Of a stretch of DNA of 64,000 nucleotides, positions 34,350-42,090 are shown piece by piece. Position 1 is the stretch's first letter. Every line of letters begins with the position of its first letter. The DNA comes from Nonomuraea aurantiaca (GTDB lineage: Bacteria > Actinomycetota > Actinomycetes > Streptosporangiales > Streptosporangiaceae): the NCBI RefSeq assembly GCF_020215705.1, contig NZ_JAIWNB010000014.1, forward strand, positions 1-64,000, in the 5' to 3' direction. The notes under the pieces were generated by a model that was not told where the DNA came from, ran no database searches, and saw only the letters and a program-made list of their open reading frames with translations. The position numbers and the translations under genes were made by a program.

Positions 34350-34913
34350 TCAGCTGAGGACATCGACGGCGAGGCCCAGGACCAACAGCGCCGCCATCAC
34401 GCCGCCGGAGACCATCGCGCGCCAGGTGACAGGTGCGCGCTGCCGTACCGAGCGGAAGTACAGGACGGCGCCGACCACCAGGAGGACCCCTTCGATGACG
34501 GCCGTGGCCCAGGGGACCTGCCACAGTCCGAGGCCGAGCAGCGGCAGGCCGCCGGCGTTACCGGGCAGCAGCGGCAGGTCGGCGCGGTGGACCAGCAGGT
34601 CGAGCAGCCAGTGGCTGAACACCATCGCGCCCAGCAGCCAACCGGTCTTGCGGCCCCACCGCCGGGCACCGAGGCCGCCGTACAGCGCCGATAGCAGTAA
34701 GGCGCCCAGCAGCGAGTGGGTGTACTGCGCGTTGATCAGCGCCTCTCCGTAGGTACCCGGGGCGACGGCCTGGAAGGACTCGATCCCGCCCGCCAGGTAC
34801 AGCACCACGAAGATGACGTCGAGGAACTGCGTGGCGAGCATGAGCGACCACAGCGGGACGCGCGGCTCGCCGGCCTTGACCGCGGCGGCCAGACCGAAAT
34901 GTCCGACGAACAT
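34350..34913 (-). CDS. YdjM-like predicted membrane hydrolase
   Basis: A 187-residue membrane protein with four to five helices. Several His/Asp motifs at helix ends (MFVGHFGLAAAVKAG, TQFLDVIF, YTHSLLGALLLS, SHWLLDLLVHRADLPL) match the pattern of the YdjM/DUF457 family of predicted membrane-bound metal-dependent hydrolases. The assignment rests on motif spacing. The ATG follows directly on the stop of the 33-residue gene upstream, so they are co-transcribed, with the hydrolase gene downstream. Confidence 0.7.
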   Translation of the reverse strand: MFVGHFGLAAAVKAGEPRVPLWSLMLATQFLDVIFVVLYLAGGIESFQAVAPGTYGEALINAQYTHSLLGALLLSALYGGLGARRWGRKTGWLLGAMVFSHWLLDLLVHRADLPLLPGNAGGLPLLGLGLWQVPWATAVIEGVLLVVGAVLYFRSVRQRAPVTWRAMVSGGVMAALLVLGLAVDVLS

Positions 34914-35015
34914 TTAACGTCCTTCCTTGGGGGCCGGCTTGGCGGCGCGGGTGGCCCAGTTGTCGAGCCACCCGCACAACACGACGAACAAGAGCAGAAA
35001 GATCAGGAAGTCCAC
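34914..35015 (-). CDS. 33-residue membrane peptide
   Basis: A very small gene: GTG start preceded by AAGGGGA at ideal distance, then VDFLIFLLLFVVLCGWLDNW and a polar basic tail (ATRAAKPAPKEGR). One hydrophobic helix with a single cysteine. The stop codon abuts the ATG of the membrane hydrolase-like gene, so it is probably the first gene of that operon and may be a small partner subunit or a leader whose translation is coupled to the next gene. No homologue recognised. Confidence 0.55.
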   Translation of the reverse strand: MDFLIFLLLFVVLCGWLDNWATRAAKPAPKEGR

Positions 35016-35149
35016 ATGTTTCCCCTTGCGTCTGCGCGCGGATCGCGCTTGCGGTACAACGCTAGGGACCGGAGTCGTCCGGCCGGTATCGGACGATTGT
35101 CGGGTGATACGACTGATGCCCGTCCGTCGAGGGACGGTACATTCTGATC

Positions 35150-37864
35150 GTGCTGCGAGGGCGAGAACGGGAACTGGCGGAGATCGAGGCGCTGCTCGCA
35201 CGGGCCAGGGACGGACGGAGCGCGAGCCTGATACTCCGCGGCGAGCCCGGCATCGGCAAGTCCGCGCTCCTCGACCACGCGGCCCAGTCGCCGGAGGGCC
35301 TGCGACCGCTGCGCGGCACCGGCATCGAGACCGAGGCCGAGCTGCCCTTCGCGGCGCTTCACCTGCTGCTCCGCCCGGCCCTCGACCGGATCGGCCGGCT
35401 GCCGGCGCCGCAGGCCCGGGCGCTGGAGGGCGCGTTCGGCCTGGCCACCGCCGGCGGGGACGCCCCTGAGGACCGCTTCCTCATCGGCCTGGCCGCCCTG
35501 TCGCTGCTCACCGAACTGGCCGAGGACGGCCCACTGCTCTGCCTGGTCGACGACGCCCAGTGGATGGACCGATCGTCGGCCGAGGCGCTGCTGTTCGCGG
35601 CCCGGCGGCTGCACTCCGAGGGGATCGCCCTGCTGTTCGCCGCCAGGGACGGCTTCCACGCGCCCGGGATCCCCGAGCTGCGGCTCGAAGGACTCGATCG
35701 GCAGGCCGCAGGCGAGGTGCTGCGCGAGCGCACGCCCGGGCTGGGCCCGTCGGTGCGGGAGAGGATCCTCGCCGCGAGCGGCGGGAACCCGCTCGCTCTG
35801 ATCGAGCTGCCCCGGGCCCCCGAGGCGCTGCGGCACGCGCAGGAACCGCTGCCCCTGCCGCGCAGGATCCAGGAGGCGTACGAGGCGCGCATCGCCGTCC
35901 TGCCGCCGGGCACCCAGACAATGCTGCTGGTCGCGGCCCTCGACGACGCCCGGGACCTCGACGTCGTGCTGCGCGCGGCCGCCAGGCTGGGGGTCGACGG
36001 CAGTGCCCTGGGCCCGGCCGAACACGCCGGTTTCCTGTCCACCGCCGAGGGGCGGATCTCCTTCGGCCACCCGCTCATGCGCACTGCGGCGGCGCGGCGG
36101 GCGGTCTACGACGAACGCCTGGCCGTGCACCGCGCCCTCGCCGGCGTACTCGACGACGAGCAGGACGCCGACCGCCGCGCCTGGCACCTGGCCGCCGCCA
36201 CGACGGGCCGCGACGAGCCGATCGCCGCCGCGCTGGAGCAGGCGGCAGGCCGCGCCCGCGAGCGCGCCGGCCACGCCGCGGCCGCCGCGGCCCTGGAGCG
36301 GGCGGCGCGGCTCACCCCCGGCCTGGCCGAACGGGCCCGGCGGCTGGCCCTGGCAGCCGAGGCAGCCGCGGACGCCGGCGTCCTGGAGCACGCGCAGGGC
36401 CTGGCCGACCAGGCGCGGCGGCTCGACGACGACCCGCTGACCGTCGCGCGGCTGGCGGCGCTGCGCGGCCGGATCGCCTTCGACCGGGGAGCCGTGCACG
36501 ACGCCCATCGGATCCTGCTCGACGGCGCCGCCTCCATCTCCGTCCTGGATCGCAAGGCCGCGGCGCTGATCCTGCTCGACGCCGTGCGCAACGCGTGGTA
36601 CCTCAGCGATCCGGCGGCCGTCGCCGAGTCCGCGGCGCGGCTCGCCGAGCTGCCGTTGTCGCCGGAGGACGGGCTGGACGGCTTCGTCAGGGCGGCCCGC
36701 GCCATGGCCGACTTCCTGGCCGGCGACCTGGACCGGGCGCTACCGCCGTTCCGCGAGCTCATCGCCGTGGCCGTGGCGATCCCCGCCGGCATGACGGCCC
36801 TGAGGATCAGCCTCTGCTCGCTGGCCGGGATCTCGGGGGACTTCGACAACGGCGCGGCGATCGCCCAGTCGGCGATCGAGGAATGCCGAGCCGTCGGCCT
36901 GATCGGACTGCTGCCGCTCGCCCAGGCCGTGCTGGCGATCCACCAGATGTACCTCGGGCGCTTCCGCGACGCCGTCACGACCGCGACGGAGGGCCGTCGG
37001 CTCGCCATCGACATCGGCCACACGCACCGCGTCGCGCACTTCGAGAGCGTCATGGCCATGGCGAGCGCCGTCCAGGGCCGCGAACAGGAGTGCCGCGAGC
37101 TCGCCGAGCGGACGATCGCCCACCTCGCCGCCCACCCGGTGGCGACCATCGTCGGCTGGGCCGAATGGGCGCTCGGCCTGCTGGACCTCGGCCAGGGCCG
37201 CTTCGAGGCGGCGCTGGAACGCTTCGACGCCGCCGCCCGCGGGCCACTCCGGCACCAGATCATGCCGATCTACTTCGCTCCCGACCAGATCGAGGCCGCC
37301 GTACGGCTGGGCCTGCCCGCCCGCGCGGAGCAACCGCTCGCCCGCTTCGCCACCTGGGCCGCGGCCGCCGGCCATCCGTGGGCGGAGGCCGTACTGCACC
37401 GCTGCCGTGCCCTCCTCGCCCACGACGACCACGAGGCGGAACGGCACTGGGAGCAGGCCGCGCGCTCGCACGCCGAGGCGAACCGGCCCTACGAGCGGGC
37501 CCGCACCGATCTGCTCCACGGCGAGTGGCTGCGCCGCAACCGCCGCCGGCACGAGTCCCGGGCCCGCCTGCGCGCGGCGCTGGAGACCTTCGAGCGCGTC
37601 AGCGCCCAGCCCTGGGCTGAGCGGGCCCGCGCCGAGCTGCGCGCGGCGGGCGAGAACGTGGCCCAGGGCGGCCCCGACCTGGCCGCCCTGCTCTCACCCC
37701 AGGAGCAGCAGGTGGTACGCCTCGCCGCCACGGGGATCACCAACCGGGAGATCGCCGCCCAGCTCTTCCTCAGCCCGAAGACCGTCAGCCACCACCTGTA
37801 CCGCGCCTTCCCCAAGCTCGGCGTCACCACCCGCACCGAACTCGCCCACCTCGACCTGAGCTGA
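35150..37864 (+). CDS. Large ATPase LuxR-family regulator
   Basis: A 904-residue LAL-type regulator, same class as the one at the left end of the window but only distantly similar in the middle. It has Walker A RGEPGIGKSALLDH (near residue 35), Walker B PLLCLVDDAQWMDRSS, a long TPR-like central region, and a C-terminal LuxR helix-turn-helix (LSPQEQQVVRLAATGITNRE, ending TVSHHLYRAFPKLGVTTR). The GTG start gives the family's usual RERELAEIEALL beginning. The 134 bp before it, shared with the divergent small-protein operon, contain a short hairpin (CCGTCCGTCGAGGGACGG). The stop is followed by a strong bidirectional terminator. Confidence 0.92.
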   Translation: MLRGRERELAEIEALLARARDGRSASLILRGEPGIGKSALLDHAAQSPEGLRPLRGTGIETEAELPFAALHLLLRPALDRIGRLPAPQARALEGAFGLATAGGDAPEDRFLIGLAALSLLTELAEDGPLLCLVDDAQWMDRSSAEALLFAARRLHSEGIALLFAARDGFHAPGIPELRLEGLDRQAAGEVLRERTPGLGPSVRERILAASGGNPLALIELPRAPEALRHAQEPLPLPRRIQEAYEARIAVLPPGTQTMLLVAALDDARDLDVVLRAAARLGVDGSALGPAEHAGFLSTAEGRISFGHPLMRTAAARRAVYDERLAVHRALAGVLDDEQDADRRAWHLAAATTGRDEPIAAALEQAAGRARERAGHAAAAAALERAARLTPGLAERARRLALAAEAAADAGVLEHAQGLADQARRLDDDPLTVARLAALRGRIAFDRGAVHDAHRILLDGAASISVLDRKAAALILLDAVRNAWYLSDPAAVAESAARLAELPLSPEDGLDGFVRAARAMADFLAGDLDRALPPFRELIAVAVAIPAGMTALRISLCSLAGISGDFDNGAAIAQSAIEECRAVGLIGLLPLAQAVLAIHQMYLGRFRDAVTTATEGRRLAIDIGHTHRVAHFESVMAMASAVQGREQECRELAERTIAHLAAHPVATIVGWAEWALGLLDLGQGRFEAALERFDAAARGPLRHQIMPIYFAPDQIEAAVRLGLPARAEQPLARFATWAAAAGHPWAEAVLHRCRALLAHDDHEAERHWEQAARSHAEANRPYERARTDLLHGEWLRRNRRRHESRARLRAALETFERVSAQPWAERARAELRAAGENVAQGGPDLAALLSPQEQQVVRLAATGITNREIAAQLFLSPKTVSHHLYRAFPKLGVTTRTELAHLDLS

Positions 37865-37895
37865 ACAACCCAAATCGCCTGATCCGCGACCTGGG

Positions 37896-37935
37896 CTGAG
37901 GCCTGGCGACAGGTCTCCCCGTCGCCAGGCCTCAG
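37896..37935. terminator. Bidirectional terminator
   Basis: CTGAGGCCTGGCGAC (37896-37910) pairs perfectly with GTCGCCAGGCCTCAG (37921-37935) across ten bases. The 15-bp stem lies between the convergent LuxR regulator and the subtilase remnant. Confidence 0.85.
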
Positions 37936-37939
37936 GCGA

Positions 37940-39036
37940 TCAGCGCACGGCGTACGCGCGGGTGATGGTCTGGGTCACCGCGCCGCCCGACGTGTCGGTC
38001 GCGACCGCTCGGAGGGAGACGAACCCGGCGGTACGCGGGTTCGGCACCGCCGCCATCCAGCCGGACCCCGTACGGACCACCGGAACCGCCCGCCAGTGAG
38101 CCCCGTCATCGGCGGACATCTCCAGCCGGAGCGACCGTACCTCCGCCCGCTCCGAGCCGGGGTTGCGCTCGATCCACAGCGGCAGCCGGGTCACGCTCCC
38201 GGCGGCGGCGCGGTCGCCCCCTCGGGGGCCCGAGCCGGAGAAGTCGGCCAGCCGGCCCTGCTTGTCCACCGCGCCCACGGTGAGTGCCGCGTCGGCGCTG
38301 CCGGGAGTGTAGACCTTGTTCGGCTCGTTGCCCGCCCCCGCGACGAACAGCGTGCCGGTACGCTCCGACAGCGTGTTCACCGCCTGTTCCACCGGGTCCA
38401 GGTCGGAGCTGTCGGGGGCACCGAAGCTCATGTTCACGATCTTGGCCTTGACCTCGGTGGCGGCCCATTCCACGCTGGCCAGGGCGGCCGAATCCGTTAT
38501 GCCGGCCCGGCCGCTCACCTTCCCGATGGCCAGGTTCGCCTCTGGCGCCACCCCCCGGTACTTCTCACCGCGGCTCGCCACGTTCGAGGCGACATGGGTG
38601 CCGTGGCCTTTCTCGTCGCGTATGTCGGGGTCGGTGGTGAAGTTCCGTTCCTGAGTGACCGCCCTTCAGGTCCGGATGGTCGGGGTCGTACCCCGAGTCC
38701 AGGACCGCGACCGTGACGCCCTTGCCGGTGGAGGAACTGGGTGACGTCGAACAGGCGCCGGTCCAGTACGTCCTGGGCGAGCAGCGGCAGGGCGTCGGAG
38801 GGGATCACATACAGATGGCCTTCCCGGACCTGCCGCGTGAAGGAGACCTCACGGCCGGGACCGGGCTGCACGCGATACCTCTGGCCGGTGACCGTGACGC
38901 GGTCACCGGTGATCAGGGTCACGCTGTCCGGCTGCTTCGTGAGTTGCTGCGCGGGTTGCTGAGTGGGAGCCGGCGTCGCGGCCGTGGTCACCGCCGTCAC
39001 CAGGACGGCGGCGAGTAATGCCGTGCTTCTTGTCAC
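37940..39036 (-). pseudogene. Decayed secreted subtilase (S8) gene
   Basis: A GTG start overlapping the upstream stop (GTGA) opens a signal peptide (TRSTALLAAVLVTAVTTAAT) and the prodomain-like DSVTLITGDRVTV segment. After DVTQFL the sequence jumps straight to GKGVTVAVLDSGYDPDHPD in another frame, so roughly a hundred residues of linker are missing. A further shift leads to IRDEKGHGTHVASNVASRGE in a third frame. The Asp and His motifs of the triad survive, but after DFSGSGPRGGD the sequence goes directly to a C-terminal beta domain: the GTSMA serine motif is absent. Two frameshifts and at least two internal deletions make a functional protease impossible. It belongs to the operon with the CU044_5270 protein and sigma factor. 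Confidence 0.85.
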
Positions 39037-39950
39037 GGGCGGCCCTTCGGCGTCGCGCGGAGCTCGTCCGTCCAATCGGTGGTCACGGCGATGTATCCGT
39101 CGGTCCTCCCGACGTTTCCGTTACCGGCGAGGAAGAGGTTTGCGCGGACGACTCGGGCGGTCTCGGGATCGACGACCATCTCGATCCCCTTCTTCAGGCC
39201 ATCAATTTCGGGTATCCGCAGGGCCTGGCCGCCTTCGACCGCGCCCGTGTTCTCGACTCCCGGCGTCGCGGCGAGCGCCCGGAACGCCGCGGAGCGGACC
39301 TCCGCGGGCGTGGGCAGCTCCGTGATCAGCGCGAGCAGGGTGAGTGTGGGGTCGCCCTGGATCTCGGACGCGGACATGTCCTTCGGGTTGCCTTTGCGCT
39401 GGACGATCCACGCCTTCAGCGCCTCCGGATCCGTCGGCAGCTTCTCGAGGTCGTCGAAGCTCACGTTGGCGCCCTTGAGCCTGAGCGAGATCGAGGCGGG
39501 TACGACGGTGCCCGGAGTATCACCCGGCTCGTTCCTCGTCCAGCGCTTGCCGTCGCGCGAGGTCCAGCTCTCCATAGGCGGCATCTCGCTCTTCGACCAC
39601 TTGGCGGTGACGTGCCAGTAGGTCCCGGAGCTTGGCGGCGTACGTTCCGCGCTGACGGCCGCCATGAGCAGGACATCCTTGCCCGAGACCGGAGCCGCGG
39701 CGATCACGTGTGCCGGTGCGCCGCCGTTCGTGACCGCCCCCGTAGCGATCACGACCGCGGCGGCCGCTCCGGCGGCGACCAGCGCCACGCCCGGCACGAA
39801 CCACCCGACGCGCCCCCGGCTCCGCATCCTCTGGCCCAGCGTCCTGTGACCCCGCGTCCTGTGCTGGAGCCTGTTCCGGCTGTGCGCGGCCACCTTCTCG
39901 GACGGCTCCGGCTTGGCCAGCAGGCTGGCCACCTCTTCCAGGTCGTTCAT
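39033..39950 (-). CDS. CU044_5270 family membrane-anchored protein
   Basis: A 305-residue protein of the actinobacterial CU044_5270 family: a cytoplasmic N-terminus (NDLEEVASLLAKPEPSEKV), one membrane helix (WFVPGVALVAAGAAAAVVIAT) and an extracellular domain with WTSRDGKRWTR and a conserved C-terminal part. These proteins are encoded next to ECF-type sigma factors and are thought to act as their membrane-bound regulators, by position rather than proof. The ATG overlaps the stop of the sigma factor gene (ATGA) and its own stop overlaps the subtilase start (GTGA). It appears intact although both neighbours are broken. Confidence 0.88.
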   Translation of the reverse strand: MNDLEEVASLLAKPEPSEKVAAHSRNRLQHRTRGHRTLGQRMRSRGRVGWFVPGVALVAAGAAAAVVIATGAVTNGGAPAHVIAAAPVSGKDVLLMAAVSAERTPPSSGTYWHVTAKWSKSEMPPMESWTSRDGKRWTRNEPGDTPGTVVPASISLRLKGANVSFDDLEKLPTDPEALKAWIVQRKGNPKDMSASEIQGDPTLTLLALITELPTPAEVRSAAFRALAATPGVENTGAVEGGQALRIPEIDGLKKGIEMVVDPETARVVRANLFLAGNGNVGRTDGYIAVTTDWTDELRATPKGRP

Positions 39951-40542
39951 GGGGTTTCCTTGTCTTCGAGAGCGTTGTCTATGAGGGTGCTGTCGATCCG
40001 GGCGTGGATCTTGGCGCGGGCCCGGCTGAGCCGCGAACCCACCGTGCCGATGGAGATGCCGAGCGCCTGGGCGATCTCGTCGTAACTCAGCTCTCCCAGC
40101 GCCAGGAGCAGCAGCACGTCACGCTCGCCACCGTTCAGCGAAGCGAGCGCCATGGCCAGCTACGGCTGCATGCGCTGGGCGGATACTGAGGTGACGACCC
40201 GGTTCTCGTGCCCTTCCACGACCGGCGCTGGGTCCAGCCGGGCCAGCGCCTTGTAGTGGCGGGCCTCCTTACGGCGATGCCTGGCCACCAGGTTCGTGGC
40301 GAACCCGAACAGCCAGGGCCGTAATCCCCCTTTTCCGGGGCGAACCGATCGCGCCGATCGAACGCCAGCAGGAACGTCTCCGCCGCGATGTCCTCAGCCA
40401 CCTGCGTGTCCAGGCGGCCGGCCACGTACAGGTAGATGTCGCGGAAATAGCGGTCATGCACGGCGGTGAACAGCTCAGGGTCCCGCCGATAACCGGCGAC
40501 GAGGTCGGCGTCGGTCACCTGCTCGCCCACATCGGCGGTCAC
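39947..40542 (-). pseudogene. Broken ECF sigma factor gene
   Basis: The gene reads as an ECF-type RNA polymerase sigma factor: region 2 is intact (DADLVAGYRRDPELFTAVHD, AEDIAAETFLLAFDRRDRF). A one-base loss in the G run at 40326-40330 shifts the frame. The continuation (GLRPWLFGFATNLVARHRRK) is in the next frame, and a TAG at 40160-40162 then interrupts it where homologues would have Glu (QRMQP-stop-LAMALASL). Region 4 (LGELSYDEIAQALGISIGTV) is intact after it. Repair of one base and one codon would restore a full protein of about 197 residues, so decay is recent or the sequence has errors. Its stop overlaps the CU044_5270 start. Confidence 0.85.
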
Positions 40543-40743
40543 GTGCCCGTCTCCGTCATGAGTGTGCCTTCCGGGTGGTGATCGTTGCTTTCACCCACCC
40601 TTCGCCGTACGCCCACTTCTTCTTCCCGCCACCCCCACCCGCCCCACCGCACGTCGGGGCCTTCGGGGAGGTCGACAAAGTTCGCCAAGCCTTACTCCCT
40701 CGCATACAGACGGCGAGTTCGCCTGGCTTTACTCTTCGCAGTA
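40543..40743. other. Leader region before the riboswitch
   Basis: Between the broken sigma gene and the riboswitch. It is C-rich at first (a run of CCACCCCCACC near 40627-40640) and then holds CTTACTCCCTCGCATACAGA (40691-40710), close to the expected promoter position of the riboswitch transcript. No gene seen. Confidence 0.35.
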
Positions 40744-40875
40744 CAGGGGGGAGTATCCCTTCGCAGCAGTCTCGTCATTTACGGTGCAGCCCCGCTCCAT
40801 GGGGCCCCCGGGGCTGTTGGTCCGTCCCTGAACCGGGCGGGAGAGACCTCTGGCAAGCTTCGCGCTGCCAGGAGG
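40744..40875 (+). promoter_or_regulatory. Probable yybP-ykoY (Mn2+) riboswitch with RBS switch
   Basis: The segment has the two strongly conserved parts of the yybP-ykoY class: GGGGAGTA at 40748-40755 and GAGAGACCTCTG at 40841-40852, with CGTCATTTACGG between. P1 can form between CAGGGG (40744-40749) and CCTCTG (40847-40852; one G-U pair). Alternatively CCTCTGGCA (40847-40855) can pair with TGCCAGGAGG (40866-40875, one bulge), hiding the ribosome-binding site GGAGG of the next gene. The two pairings exclude each other, which is the logic of a translational ON switch: Mn2+ stabilises P1 and frees the site. The class assignment is from memory of its consensus. Confidence 0.65.
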
Positions 40876-40881
40876 CCGTCA

Positions 40882-41133
40882 GTGCTCGACTTCTTCAAGA
40901 CAGTGGGCTTAAGTGCCTCGGTACTGCCACTCGCCTTGGCGATCATCGTCGTCGCAGCAGGCCTGACCGCCCTGTGGGCCCCGTCGGCCAAGCGCCAGAA
41001 CCGCGCCGTCCAGGTGCTGCGGATCGTGCTGCGCGCGCCCGACAGGCGGGCGCGAGACGGACGACTCCGCACACCGCCGTCGGGCGCCGAGGCAACTTCA
41101 CCGGAGAGCTCCAAACCCGAACAGGCACCGTAG
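40882..41133 (+). CDS. 83-residue membrane protein under riboswitch
   Basis: An 83-residue protein with one or two hydrophobic segments near the N-terminus (VGLSASVLPLALAIIVVAAG then LTALWAP), a basic stretch (KRQNRAVQVLRIVLRAPDRR) and a Pro/Ser-rich tail. The GTG start follows GGAGG with six bases between. It is not a TerC, MntP, P-type ATPase or UPF0016 protein, the usual genes behind yybP-ykoY riboswitches. It is a separate transcription unit, closed by a terminator 100 bp downstream. A role in manganese or metal-stress response is inferred only from the riboswitch. Confidence 0.65.
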   Translation: MLDFFKTVGLSASVLPLALAIIVVAAGLTALWAPSAKRQNRAVQVLRIVLRAPDRRARDGRLRTPPSGAEATSPESSKPEQAP

Positions 41134-41234
41134 CGGCGCTGCCTGCGGCCGTGTTCAACGATTCTTGGTGCGGCCCCGCCGCTTGTCACCGGGCCAGGCT
41201 CGGCGGCGGAGCCGCCCCCCAACGTCCACTTCCA

Positions 41235-41274
41235 AGAGACAGGCATGGATGGACGGAGCCTGTCTCTCTTTTCT
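41235..41274 (+). terminator. Rho-independent terminator
   Basis: AGAGACAGGC (41235-41244) pairs with GCCTGTCTCT (41258-41267), followed by CTTTTCT. It closes the riboswitch unit. Confidence 0.8.
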
Positions 41275-41304
41275 CCGCCTCTCAGCGGCAGGACCATGGG
41301 GGCG

Positions 41305-41355
41305 CGTGACCAGCCACCGGGGGGAAGGCCGTTAAACGGCGTTCGGCTGGTCACG
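41305..41355. terminator. Hairpin between convergent genes
   Basis: CGTGACCAGCC (41305-41315) pairs perfectly with GGCTGGTCACG (41345-41355), with an inner GCCGTTAAACGGC element in the loop. It lies between the convergent riboswitch unit and the RsbW-like gene and probably terminates the latter. Confidence 0.6.
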
Positions 41356-41388
41356 GGCTTGTGGTGAGTGATCACGGGCCAGAGATGG

Positions 41389-41889
41389 TCAGGCAGCCGG
41401 GTACGGCAAGTCGGCCCAGACCACACGCCGTTCACCGCTCAGGTATGTGCCCCAGGCGCCAGAAAGCGTCTTCACGATGTGCAAGCCCCGCCCTGATTCC
41501 GTCAGGACCTTCAACCCCTCGTACGTCGACGGATCTGGGGCCGACGGTTGCCGCACGACCTGCGGCCCATCCCCATCGAGGGCGCCCGCGTCGATGACCT
41601 CGACGCGAAGAGAGCCGCTGCCACGAATTACCCGCAGCACTACCCAGTCGCGCCCCTCGCCGCCCTCGACATGTGTGACGGCATTCGAGATCAACTCGGT
41701 CACGACCTGCTGCGCATCCAGCAGGAGCGGATCATCTGGTCCGAGCCAACCCCACAAGGCCATTCGCGCCTCTCGCGGCGCCTTGTTGCTACGCCATAGG
41801 CTCGCAGCCGAGATCAGGGTCGCCCCACCCTGAGGACGCCTGCTGGTCGTGTTGGGTGTGGGTGTTCCGTGCTGATGGGCCAATGACAC
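41389..41889 (-). CDS. RsbW-like ATP-binding protein
   Basis: A 166-residue HATPase_c_2 protein like the anti-sigma kinases RsbW/SpoIIAB and their many actinomycete relatives. The N box VVTELISNAVTHVEGG (near residue 65), the G1-like VIDAG and the G2-like ESGRGLHIV motifs are present. Such proteins bind and phosphorylate anti-sigma antagonists or act as stand-alone regulators; the partner is not adjacent. The first 30 residues are polar and probably flexible. The GTG start at 41889 faces the divergent XRE-TPR gene across about 200 bp, an arrangement often seen for regulator pairs of this sort. Confidence 0.85.
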   Translation of the reverse strand: MSLAHQHGTPTPNTTSRRPQGGATLISAASLWRSNKAPREARMALWGWLGPDDPLLLDAQQVVTELISNAVTHVEGGEGRDWVVLRVIRGSGSLRVEVIDAGALDGDGPQVVRQPSAPDPSTYEGLKVLTESGRGLHIVKTLSGAWGTYLSGERRVVWADLPYPAA

Positions 41890-42090
41890 CGTCTGCCTCC
41901 ATCGCCGTCATCGCGTCCGAACTCGGGGATAGCAAGGCGGTGAGGAGCGCGACGTTCCAGCTGCGCCAGTACGACCTTCCGGTTACGCTCCGATCAACCG
42001 CCTACACGGATCGTCACCTGGCTGCCGGTCGGCTGCCAGAGGGCCGGTGTTGCCGCAACACCGCAGCAACAGGCAAGAGAGCTGGTCGCG

